Assembly (NCBI GenBank): GCA_019054805.1
Contig: JAHQIY010000001.1
Coordinates: 9,066,501-9,130,500 of the forward strand
Length of the DNA: 64,000 nucleotides
Direction: 5' to 3'
From: Brachionus manjavacas
Lineage: Eukaryota > Rotifera > Eurotatoria > Ploima > Brachionidae
The translations under genes and the position numbers were made by a program. The notes below the pieces were generated by a model that searched no databases, was not told the DNA's origin, and saw only the letters and a list, made by a program, of their open reading frames with translations. Shown here piece after piece: positions 22,846 to 33,827 of this stretch; position 1 is the stretch's first letter; each line of letters begins with the position of its first letter.

Positions 22846-24420
22846 CGAGGAAATCTATGATTGACCTATCAATTACATCGAGCTCTATGCTACAACATTT
22901 CCAATCACATAAAGTATTGAACCACATGATTAGCGACCATCAACCAACAATAACTATTTTCAAAAATCTCAAGCCTAAAAAGAGATGCTATACTATTAAA
23001 CGTATAAGTTGGGATATGTTTAGAGAGGACATTTGCAGAAGACAACCCGCTCAATACTTGGAAAACAGTGATGACATTGAAAAAGAAGCCTCTAACTTTA
23101 CAAACGATCTTATATCCTCTTTAGACTACGCAACAAAATCAAAATCATTTAAGACAAAAACTTTTAGAGAAAATAAATTCAACCTAGAATTTCAAGAATT
23201 ACAGACATTTAATCAATCCGAATCCAAAAATTGGAATCTCATTAACAAACTTGATGAATCACATGACGAACAAACAAATAAAGAAGACATAAAGCTTAAA
23301 AATTCTCAAAATGTGATTACAAATGACGGAGAAGAAATCGTCGAAATTTTTGGAAATCATTTGAGAAAAATTTTTACACCGGATTATGAATTAAACCAAT
23401 TAAATTCAATAAACCTAGACCAAATTAACTTGTCATCAAATGACCAAATAACTAAAGATGAATTTATTGATGCCCTAAAAAATCTTAATACAAAAGCTTC
23501 TCCTGGAATAGATAATATTAACAATAAGGTCCTCAAAAACTGCCCAACTCCTACCTTAATACGAATTTTCAAACTCTTCAATGCCTCGCTTAAAATTGGA
23601 TACTTACCTAAAGAATGGAAAATGTCGAAAATCAAAATGATTTATAAAAAAGACAAACCACCTGAAATAGCTTCCTCATATCGACCGATCTCACTTATTT
23701 CATGTATTGCAAAATGGATGGAAAAATAGTAAATAACAAACTACTAAGCTGGCTAGAAATCAAAAACCACCTTCCACCATGCCAATCAGGATTTAGAAAA
23801 AATATGAGCACTCATGACCACTTTTTTAGGCTGTACAATTCAATCATTCACGGTTTTAATGATAAATCCAAGACAGGTGTTGTATTTTTTGACCTCGAAA
23901 AAGCATTTGACAAAATAAATCACAAAGCGATCTTATTTAAACTTAAATCAATTAATTTAAATTCAGGTCTTTACAACTGGATCCACAACTTCCTTAGCGA
24001 CCGTAAATTTTTCGTATACTACAAAAATTTTAAATCACAGGATTTTAACATCACTTCTGGGGTCCCTCAAGGAAGCTGTCTTTCTCCGACATTATTCTCA
24101 ATATTTTTCAGCGACGTCGTTACTAATCTACCGAAAAAATTATCATAAAGCGCTATTTGCCGACGATTTGACAATTTGGTTCACAGAAAAAAATCTAAAG
24201 AAAATTGAAACTAACCTACAAGAAGCCATAAACTCTATTGAAAATTTTTGTAAATCTTGGGGACTTAATATTAATTGCTCAAAAACAGTCCACTCAGTCT
24301 TCACTACAGCCGGGTATAGAAAGAATTATGAGAAAAAGTATAAACTGAACTACGTCTTAATAATAGAGATATACCATTAGATCCATTTCCACGTAAAAAG
24401 ACAATTTTTAAAAAATTGTG
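22846..24420 (+). pseudogene. CR1/Jockey-like LINE with nearly complete reverse transcriptase
   Basis: The end of the endonuclease domain (MISDHQPTITIF) starts near 22857. It is followed by the linker and RT fingers (NTKASPGIDNINNKVLKNC, then SSYRPISLISCI) in one frame to 23729. The palm follows in a second frame (23702-24148: QSGFRKNMSTHD, FFDLEKAFDKINH, SGVPQGSCLSPTLFS). The catalytic FADDLTIW is in a third frame from about 24150, followed by NSIENFCKSWGLNINCSKT. All RT catalytic aspartates are readable, but two single-base shifts, both at or near A runs (23725-23735 and 24137-24147), break the protein. The 5' half (ORF1 and most of the endonuclease) and the last RT-associated part are missing. 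Confidence 0.85.
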
Positions 24421-24574
24421 ATTTTAATATAAATTTTATCTCATTAAATTTTATTGTTTTATAAACTTAAAACACGATAAGATAATTCAAAATCGTTCTT
24501 TGCTCAATATTTGATTTCAAAATATTTTTACTTCTCTAAAAATAAAAGACACTAATATTTCAATTTTTTCATAA

Positions 24575-25661
24575 ATGTATCTTAAAAAGAACTTTTTAAT
24601 AAAAGTTACCTTATTTTTGATTGTTTTCTTTATCTTCGAAAATTATCTTTTTAATTCACAATTTAAATTTTTTGACATAAGCCTAAATTTTCCATGTGAA
24701 TGTCACAAAGATGTAAAAATTAAAGTTAGAAAAATATTTAAGAACAATTACATTACGCTAGGAGATAAAATTTATACTTTTGATTCCAATACAGTCCTAA
24801 CGTGTGACTTAAGCAAATCTCTTAAGCGTGGTCCAAACCAGAAAATAATCGCATATTCTCTTTATGGAAAAAATCCACGATACTATAATCTATTACAAGA
24901 TTTAATTTCAAAAGTAAAAGAATTCTATCCTGATCATGTGATGCCCGTATATCATGACGACTCTATAAACAAATCAATTATCTGTCAATATGAATGCTTG
25001 AATTCGCATGTTGAATTTTGCAACATTCATCAAATGCCCCTTAGTTTAACAGACCTTAATAAAGTAAGGAATCTTAATTATGTTCATTCAATGATGTGGC
25101 GTTTCCTTCCAATTGGAGACACTTTTGTTGACTTGTTCATGAGTAGGGACTTGGATTCTCAGATTCTACAGCGAGAAGTGGATTCGGTACAAGAATGGCT
25201 TAAATCTAATAACATAGGTCATATAATGAGAGGTATACGATTAAACATTTCAATTTTTATTTTTTTTTATAAATAAATCTAAAGATAACCCATCACATGG
25301 AACTCATATACTTGGTGGGATGTGGAGTTTAAAAGTAGATAAAGCAAGAGATTTAGGTAGAAGAATTCATGAAAAAATAATTGACAAAAAATTTTGTTCT
25401 CAGTTTAATCCAAATAAAAATAGTCGAAAAGGATATGATCAATACTTTTTATCACATCATGTATACAACGAGATTAAAGATAATTCTACAATTCATGACA
25501 GCTTTTTGTGCCAACGATATCCCAAATCAAGACCGTGGCCAACACAGAGAAAAGGAAATTGCTTTGTTGGTCGTGTAGGAAAATGTAATGAAACTGGTGT
25601 ATTTAAAGTCTGTCCAAAAATATGCCGTCCAGTTGACCATCTAGATTGGACTGAATGCTGA
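24575..25661 (+). CDS. Putative type II membrane protein, glycosyltransferase-like (two exons, 344 aa)
   Basis: Exons are 24575-25232 and 25285-25661. The 52-bp intron has GT/AG ends and splits one Asp codon (phase 1), joining HIMR to DNPSHGTHILGGMW without a break. The N-terminus is short and basic, followed by a hydrophobic segment (about residues 7-26), as in Golgi type II anchors. The lumenal part has IIAYSLYGKNPRYYNLL (91-107), MMWRFLP (173-179) and SRDLDS (190-195), a DxD-type motif typical of nucleotide-sugar-dependent glycosyltransferases. After these come DNPSHG and GGMW. The C-terminal 60 residues contain about seven cysteines, probably disulphide-bonded. I recall similar unannotated proteins in invertebrates but cannot name a family or substrate. 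An AATAAA at 25717 lies 56 bp after the stop. It sits between LINE relics but looks intact. Confidence 0.8.
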
Positions 25662-25716
25662 ATTCAATGTCTTTTTGTTTTAATTTTCTTTTTTTAATTT
25701 TTGAATTAATAATACT

Positions 25717-25722
25717 AATAAA
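25717..25722 (+). terminator. Polyadenylation signal of the glycosyltransferase-like gene
   Basis: AATAAA 56 bp downstream of the stop codon, followed by an A-rich stretch. Confidence 0.5.
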
Positions 25723-25788
25723 AGTAAAAAGTAACCACATTAAATAACCCACGTTTGGTCATTTGCTAAGTTAAGAGACAGTAGACTC

Positions 25789-25827
25789 CTAGCTATGGTA
25801 GATTATGTGGTTAGCTACCATAGCTAG
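25789..25827. repeat. Hairpin with perfect 12-bp stem
   Basis: CTAGCTATGGTA (25789-25800) and its exact complement TACCATAGCTAG (25816-25827) flank a 15-nt loop. It lies about 70 bp after the poly(A) signal of the upstream gene. It could be a transposon end pair, a 3' processing structure or chance. Confidence 0.5.
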
Positions 25828-26309
25828 AAAGTATTAACAGTATTAATACAAATATTAATAAGATTTGTTTTTATTAAAACAATGTTTTTTTTATTTATAG
25901 TTAATTTTTAATTCAAAAAATCAAAATACTCAGAAAAATTGAAATCTGAACCATAAGAATAAAACCCAAATTTAGGATAACGATTAAACAAAAGACAATT
26001 AATACATCAAAATTGAAAAATGGATATTTTAATATTAGGTCTTTTTTTATTGACGACGATTTTTTATCCTCTTATATATAAATTTCGAGTGTGAGTTGTT
26101 TATTATAAAATCTCAAACAAATTGTTCAATTTTTTTTATTTTTTTTTTGTTGAACTTTTTTTTCACATAATCTCTAATTACATATTTGTTTATCAAATTT
26201 AATAAATAAAAAACAAAAAAAAAATTTTCGGTGGCCAATTTTTTTTTGTGAACATAAGTTTAATTAAATTGTTAAATTCAAATAAAGCATGGAATAGAAT
26301 TGGTTGAAA
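25828..26309. other. AT-rich intergenic DNA
   Basis: No coding or structured signal recognised. Confidence 0.5.
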
Positions 26310-26605
26310 AAAGCAACAATTTTAATGTCACAAAAAACCAAAGAAAAAGTCACTGCTTTAAATATCACAAGAAATTTCGAGGCACCAACATAGAGATAAC
26401 TTTTTTTTCAACAGAACCGCTAGCTTATAGAACTCTCTTCCAAATCAATTAGTTGAAGTCCCCAATGTTAACAGCTTTAAAGCAGGCATTGATTGCTGGA
26501 TGAGCGGCAATCAATCACGTCAGCTGTCTTAGTGTGCCTTATCAGCACACTCGCTGGCTAGCCAGCTACAGTCAAAACTACTACAACTACTACAATTAAA
26601 TTCAT
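26310..26605 (+). pseudogene. 3' end of a CR1/Jockey-like LINE
   Basis: The frame reads FFFNRTASL, NSLPNQLVEVPNVNSFKAGI and D, the hallmark C-terminal block of CR1/Jockey polyproteins (R...WN-LP-.-V-A--...FK..LD). The 3' UTR-like segment ends with ACTACTACAACTACTACAA, a short tandem repeat of the type that terminates CR1-like LINEs. It is a 5'-truncated dead copy. Confidence 0.75.
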
Positions 26606-27697
26606 CTTATTTAAAATTAATATTTTTATAATGCTTTATATAAATCACCGTAGCAGGGTTTATTTTGCTTAAAGTATCATTGAAAAATGCTTAATAGATA
26701 AAAATTTTGTCAATTTAAGAAAAAAGTTCGATTTTTTCAAACCTGTAATTTATGACAAAATTCATCCGTCATTGCAGAGAAATTGCTTAATTTTTTGAAA
26801 GAACTTAATATTAGATGTTCACGATTTCTATTACCTTCCAAAGTTTTTCGTTTGTCAAGAAAATACGACTACTAAATACAGAAATATTATTTATACTCCT
26901 CTTTGACTTGATTATTCGAATTAAATTTATTGGTAATGCTAGTATTAACTTTTCTATAGCAATATCTCCAATAATGCTTTTTACCGATAATATTTCAAAC
27001 TTATTCTTGAGTTACATAAAATCTAGTTAATTCATGTGCTAAATCAATATTTTTATTTTTCTTATACTTTTTTTGGTCCAATTATGAAGGCTCTTTTTAC
27101 ATCTTCGAGGATAGGTCAAAACCGTGTTGATAGTTTATCAAAAGGCATTTTTAATAAAAAAAATTTAACGAAAACGAAAACATTGAAGATGTTTTTGCAA
27201 CTTTTATTTTCACATTTACGACTTGTATCTAACAAAATTTCAGAAGCTTGTCTCAAAATTGCAAATATTTTCATCCATTATTTTAAATTTTCAGTTAAAA
27301 TTTTTTTTTGAACTTTAAATAAAATGATGCAGTATAAACTTTTTGTTATTTTAAGAAGTAAAATTTTTCTAAACATTATTTAATTGTATTTTTCAATTTT
27401 TGTCTTTAAATTAATTAATCTTTTTTAAATCAATAACTTGGTGAACATTTTTTTTATGTGACCATAGTTTATGTGAACAAAATGTTAACAGCGAAATCGA
27501 GAAAGACCACAAAAACATGGAATCACTTGTCTATAGCGTCATTTATCTGATCCACGGTTTCCAGAAGGTTCTTGAAAATAGATTTTTCAGGACGAAGCCG
27601 TGCTGCTCTGTGGCGATGACAATTCCATATCAATAAAGTAAATAATCCAAAATATTGGCAAGAGATGATGACACATCACTAGTTTAATACTGAAAAC
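26606..27697. other. AT-rich intergenic DNA
   Basis: Frames of 71-91 codons here are hydrophobic and look accidental. The minus strand is stop-free between about 27015 and 26810 but has no recognisable similarity. Confidence 0.4.
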
Positions 27698-27922
27698 ATG
27701 GATACAGCTCAAGAATCAAATATTGATTTGGGAAAGCGTAATATTAAATCTATCTTAGAATTGATAGACCTATCAAACAACAATGTGAAATCGCGAATAT
27801 CAATAAGTGAAACGTACAAAGCGTTGACATCGACTGATGCATTAAGAGAGCCAACAAGAGAAAAAGAACGCCTGTTTTTGATTGCTGCTACAGTTTTGGA
27901 CATATTAAATGAGCCAAACTAG
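27698..27922 (+). CDS. Small open frame of 74 codons, uncertain
   Basis: ATG at 27698 to stop at 27922 encodes a mixed-composition, helix-prone peptide (MDTAQESNIDLGKRN and onwards, ending FLIAATVLDILNEPN). Its composition is less biased than neighbouring chance frames, and G+C rises locally between 27480 and 27920. It may be a small gene, an exon or part of a decayed transposon. I recognise no domain, no splice partner and no homologue. Confidence 0.3.
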   Translation: MDTAQESNIDLGKRNIKSILELIDLSNNNVKSRISISETYKALTSTDALREPTREKERLFLIAATVLDILNEPN

Positions 27923-28459
27923 ATTTTTATGAATTAATTTAAAAATTGAGCCTATTTTTGTATATTATATTAAAAAAATTCAAAAAAAAACTTTCACTTT
28001 CCATTTATTTGTTAAATTTATTTTGGTAATTTCAGTTCTGTTAATTTTCTGTTAAAATTTTTTTTTCAATGATATTAAAAATATATAAAAAATACTGTTT
28101 TTGGTTAATGCAAAAATAAAATGTAAAATTGTATTTTTTTAAACAAAATAAAGTGTATAATCGTTTATTATCGTATACATGACATGTATAATCGTAAACA
28201 AAACTTTAGAATTAATATTTTTGTATAACTATGTATAATTTTTAAAATATGTATACTAGAATACAAATTTTGTATTATATCAGTTAGCTTGTATACGATT
28301 ATACATGCCTTAAAAATAATAAGACTCATCTAAACCTTATTTTTTTCTATTTCATTATTTTTACTATCTTTGGCTACTTAGTGTGGCCACTTTCAATTTA
28401 CTTTTGTAATAAAGATTATTTAAATTTAAATGGTGTAAACATTTATATATACTCAATAT
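27923..28459. other. AT-rich intergenic DNA with an inverted-repeat pair
   Basis: Apart from the inverted repeats at 28183-28307, nothing is recognised. Confidence 0.4.
28183..28307. repeat. Inverted repeat, 14-bp perfect arms, 125 bp span
   Basis: CATGTATAATCGTA (28183-28196) and its complement TACGATTATACATG (28294-28307) bound a 97-bp AT-rich interior. A further related motif, GTATAATCGT, lies at 28154. It may be a small MITE or a cluster of palindromic motifs. Confidence 0.5.
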
Positions 28460-28990
28460 CCAGAGACACCTAGTCCATTTATGCAAACGTTTGATGTTTA
28501 TGAAGAAGAGAAAAGAGTTGAGAGTTGGAAAGATTGGGTGCCAAGGTTTGAGAGTTTTATGTCGATTAAGGCGATGAATGAAAAGATTAGGAAGCATTTT
28601 TTACCAAAATTTAACCTAAAGTTGAATGTATTCAGAGACCTGTAACAATATGACGAAAAATCGTCAGAAGATTTTGTGAAAAGATTAAGAGAGAAAACGA
28701 ATTAGTATTCCTTGGAAACTTAAATAGTTTAACGAGAGTTTGGGAGATAAATCCCATTAAAGTATCATTAAAATCTTTTAAGTAAATAGTCAAAACAATG
28801 GTAGTGCGAGTAGAGATAATAAATTTTCAAAGGCTAGTAGACCTAATGGTGAGAAGAAGCGAATTGATGACGCATCGGCCAATTAAGCTTGTAGAAAATT
28901 AATTTTCTAAAAAAATTCTTTGATTGTAAGGAATTCGGCTCTAAAATAAAGCATCATGATTTTATTACTTTAAAATAGATAGCAAATAAA
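28460..28990 (+). pseudogene. Decayed LTR-retrotransposon gag
   Basis: The plus strand reads WKDWVPRFESFMSIKAMNEK, then (after a stop) YDEKSSEDFVKRLREKTN, which fits the W..W..RFE start of a retroelement capsid region and the later E....F..RL...  block. A Lys/Ser/Asn-rich linker follows. Then come Cys and His residues around 28890-28950 that look like the remains of zinc knuckles (DCKEFGSKIKHHD). Several stops are present and no pol follows. Confidence 0.55.
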
Positions 28991-31900
28991 TCCTTAAGTA
29001 ATTTAAACTTAAAAGTAAAAATAGGAAAAAGTTCCAGTCTAAATGTTCACCAAAAATATTTTTATTATCATTAAAATAATTTATACTTCCAAAGTTTCTA
29101 ATTAGCTTAATAATCAACTTAATCTAATTAGTTAAAAGATTAATTCGATGTTGAACCAATTTAAAAAAGTAAGAGAAAATCAAAAAAATTAAAAAAGTTC
29201 ACTTTTTCACTTTTTAGAGGCTCCAACTTTGCCGATGTCAATTGTATTATTAAAATTTTTCTCTCTGCAAACTAGTCTTGATGAAACAAAAAATTTTGTT
29301 AAATTTATTCCACTTAATAAAAAAAGTGTCGTATTTTGAGCCAAAATTTTTTAATTAAACATTTCAATAAGTGAGGCCTGCAAAGTAATACATTTAGTAA
29401 GATTTTTTATTTTGATAACACTCTTACTTATTTTTATTGAATTGATTAGAATAAAATATCAAATTTTACTTCAATTTGGAGCTTTCTTACTGGTAATTAT
29501 TAAGGTATAAGGACATTCAATGAAGGTTTTAGACGATTTTAAATTTTATATTGCTTTTTAAAAAATTTAAAACTTTTTTTTTTTTTTTTAAAAACCCTAA
29601 CTTGATATAAAATTTGATATTTTATTATAAAAAACTGATCAATATGGTAAAAAATGCTTAAATCGTTAAAAAAAACTTGCGATTCAGCTTCTCAGTATTT
29701 TACCTCTTTCAAATCTTTAAAAGAATGTGAATATTGTTGATAAAAGCATTAGACGACTTGAAGATTTGTAAATTAAGATGTTGATAAGAGTATTGTTAGG
29801 AAAAAAAAAACGTTTTTTAATCAAAAATCGACATTGAAATATTTTTAATTGCTAAATTCTTATCTCAATCGAGAAAATATGAAAAATGCGCCTGAGGTAT
29901 TAAAAAATTAATTCTAATCAAATTTTCTCAAAAATAAAAATAAAACCTTACATAGAAAAAAAAAGAATTTTAATTATACCGAGTTGAACAAAAAAAAAAG
30001 AAAAAACTCAATGTATTTTATCTTCAAAAAGAAAATCAGCAAAAACCGGTTAAAATTTCTGACGAAAGCATATGAGCTAATGAGCTCACTCGATCTGGGC
30101 AAATTATTCTTCACAACTTTTAGATAAGAAATTCTCTTAATAAAGAGGCTTTTTTCTCAAGTATAAGAGATAAACTAAATTAAATTATAAGCTAATTGGT
30201 GAAGAGTAAGATAGTTTTGAGCAAAAATATTTTTTTAAACCTTTTAATCTTAAAGAAACACTCTTTCGACAACTGCCGATAGTCTACGTGCTTTAGATAA
30301 AATCATGAATTAATAGATAAAAATGTTAGCTTTCATACAATGGTTCTTAAGCTACATGAAACTAAGCTAAAGTTAGCTTGCGGTGATAAAATATATTTAA
30401 ATTAAAAATATTTTTTAATAATATGTTTGCATTAACATCAGGCTATAACTAAAAAACCTCTTGGGTTACTGAAGAGTTCACGAGTACAAGCTAAGAGAAT
30501 CAGCTTGTTCAAAATTTGATCCTAAATCCGGCTGCTTTTTAAATCCTTTGTAGACTAAAAATTCATTTAAGATAATCTAAAAAATGCTTATTTTAAAAAT
30601 AAATTTTTATTAGAAGATAGATTATATTATAAATTTAGAATTTCATAAATTATTTTATTTAAATTAATCTATTAAACATCTTTTAATCACCAAAGCAAAC
30701 TGTCAGCCAAAAAATTATTTTAATTATTGTCAAAATAATTTCAAATTTAACAAAAAAAAAAATTCAATTACATTTTTTCGATAAAATTATAAGACCAAAA
30801 TGAACGATTTTACAAAAATGATAAGAATTTTAAATTAAATACTCAAAAGTTTACAAAAATGAATAAAAACCGACATTTCACTTAATAGTCGACCCTTGAA
30901 AGATACTAAATAAATACCCTTTTGATTTTTCATCAATAATCCAATGATTAAAAGTATTTTTGGACTAAATTGAATGAAAATGATTAAAAAATACTAAAAT
31001 GAATGGATACAGCTTTTTAATTGACATTGATGGTAATTTTCGAAATGAAAATGGGCAAAATGCGTAGAACAGTGTTCATAGAAACACCATCCAAGTGATT
31101 TAAATTTTTGGCAAAATTAAAAATTTTTATATTTTAAGAACAGAATTGAGAAATAGTTAATTTTTATTTAAAATTAGGTATATGATTATAGTTTTTTAAA
31201 AATTTTATTTTTTATTAAAATAAATGAATTGATATAGAAAAAATCAAAGACTATTTCTTCTATTGTAAATAGTTTTGTTCTTCTAGAATTAAAAAAATAA
31301 TAAAAAAATGATAGGTTTATGATAGGTTCTAAAAGATAAATTATTAATTATATAAAATTATTTTGAGTCCGTATTCTTAATGGAACTATGTCTATTGCTA
31401 GAACTTGTTCAAACAGTCTGTCAATTTTTTCTTATTTTCTAGATCATTTTTCCAATTACAAATTTTGATTTTCAATATTTATTAATCTTTCAAATTCTTT
31501 GATTTATTAAACTAATTATTAGAAAAGTTTATTTTTCAATTGAATTATTCTGATTCTTGTATCAAATCATTACATAAAAACATAACTTTTTAATTATGAT
31601 TTTTTAAATTATTCAAAAAAAATTTATTTATTTTAATGCTAAAATATATATTTCAAATCTGATCTAGGCACTTCCATTTTTAATCATTACCATTTAGAGT
31701 TTCTCTTTTTTGAGAGCTGGTTGATTCTAGATTAGCTGAGTATTGACAACGCACCTAAATTTGAAATTTAATATTTGTTAAGAGTTTTTATTAAGTGACA
31801 TTATTGTATTTAAAAATGATTAAAATATCAAAAAAATCAATATTTATTCTTTAATATTTGCGTAACTTTGACAAGGTTTCGAGCAATATTTAAAACAATC

Positions 31901-33285
31901 TAATTGAATTAAAAAAAAAAGATAAGAATTAATTTTTAGTCCCTTGATTAATTAAAAAAAAGCACTCAATTGATGCTGTGAGCGATAAAATTAATATTAA
32001 TTTTGCATGTAAAATTTGAATAATCATAATTAAAAGCATTTGTACATTGTACATCTTAAACCTGATATGGTATATCGATATGCTTAAGTAATTTTGATTT
32101 TCATACTGCTTTTAAATGATTGATGATTAATAGTTTATTATACAACAGATGATATGGATTATGGAGTGGGAATTATGGTCATTATTGATTTGTAATGCTT
32201 AAGCTTAACGGTTTAAGGCAGGCTGACATGAGTTTATTCATAAAATAAGAAATTTAAAAAATAAAAAAGCAAATTAAATCAAATCTACGAAAAACCACTT
32301 TTAATGTGTTTTTATTTAAACTTTTTTTTCAATTATAAATTAATTTACAAAAATAAATGATTTTATTTTGATTTTTGCTTATGTGATTGTTTTTAAGTCG
32401 ATAAGAATAACAATAAGAATCATTAGAGTGTCGCCTTAACAAACTTTTTATAAGATACATTGAAAGTAGTTTTATTTTTGGGAAAAAATTTGAAATAAAT
32501 TTAGTAAAGGTCCATGTTGATGCTTTTGTTATCGTAGCTATACAATTACATTCTGGATGAAATCAGTGAATGAATTTCAAAGGGGTTTTCTCTTTAAACC
32601 TTTATTTTTTTTTTATTTTTGAACAAAATTTGTATCCAAACCTATAAAAATAATCAAATTTATATATATTTTTTTATTTAAAAATATAAAAAACTCTAAT
32701 TTTGTTTCATTAAAAATTATTTTTGTAAAATTCGAATGTTACTCAAAGTCATTTTGAAATAAACATAGAAATCTTTTTATCTTATGAAATTTTTGTGTAA
32801 ACTGATGCATTTTTTTAAACTCTGTTCCAAAGATTATTATTAAATCTAAAAAGAATTTTAATAGATAAATTCTAATACAAAAAAACATCGTTAAGATTCA
32901 ATAATAAAATTCAGAGGACTGGTAAATTTGGTGATCAATTAATGATATTTTTTTATATCTATTAGTTAATTATATGAAGAAACAAAAATAATAATCTGTT
33001 CAGAAAATTAAAATTTTGGAATTTTTCAATTTTAAACCACTAAGAAAAAACTTAAAATTTAAAGTTTGATTTTTGTCATTCAAACTAATAAAAAGAATAA
33101 GTACTATTAAATGGGAATATTTTTTTGTTGATCATAAAATTTACCTTCAAAAATAAACCAGTTAAATAATTTGACCAAAAATGGTCAAAAAAAATTCACA
33201 ATTTTTTGCAAGTGTTCAATAATTATTTCCAAAGCGACCATCAATTCACAGAGAAGTCTTGGAAGTAGCAAAGTGACGAAGCCTT
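28991..33285. other. Long AT-rich gene desert (4.3 kb)
   Basis: I see no coding region above noise, no clear repeat ends and no RNA gene. Homopolymer A/T runs dominate. Confidence 0.55.
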
Positions 33286-33440
33286 ACATTTGAATGATGA
33301 GGCTAAACGCTTTGAGCGTTAGTGTTCTTCGAATTTGGGTTCAAAAATAAAATTTCATAAAATAAGACTAGAACATTTTATTGACTTAAAAATAGCCAGC
33401 AAAAATCAAAAATTCGGTATGCTTAATTCCATATACGAAA
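33286..33440 (+). pseudogene. Possible zinc-knuckle fragment of the gag family at 28.9 kb
   Basis: The frame CSSNLGSKIKFHKIRLEHFI, then DLKIASKN lines up with CKEFGSKIKHHDFITLK and IANKS at 28925-28995, sharing GSKIK, a His, F-I and LK-IA. The shared pattern in a second place suggests a dispersed retroelement family. The fragment is too short to be sure. Confidence 0.35.
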
Positions 33441-33827
33441 AAAAAGACAAAACAACAACATTACAAATACAAAAAGAATTTATTTAAATTCACATAAAAA
33501 ATTAAACTTTAAATTTGTAAAAATAGAAAGAAAAAAGCGAGAAAATTAAGAAAAAAATTAAAAAAAAAAAAGAGACTTGAGACTGACTTTGAATCGAGAA
33601 GTGAAGTGATCTTTGTGTTTCATGTGTTCCATTTTAAACGAAAGCGCAGCGACAACACCACCAACAACAAAAAGCTTCATTTTAAAGAATATCACAAAAA
33701 AATTCAATTTTACAAATTTAAGTTACAAAATTAATAACAAAAAACAAACTAAATAAATAAAATCTGAAATGCTTGTTTTATTCATATTTTTTAGTTTTTT
33801 TTTTTTATTTTCAGAAAAAAAGAGGCC
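33441..33827. other. 3' flank of the leftward GATA gene
   Basis: This is the probable 3' UTR and downstream region of the minus-strand gene ending at 33828. On that strand GAATAAAAC (around 33777-33785) is a candidate poly(A) signal about 45 bp after the stop. The remainder is A-rich. Confidence 0.5.

Noticed and set aside
26810-27015. Stop-free minus-strand stretch
   Set aside because: No start codon, no recognisable motif and no continuation; treated as chance.
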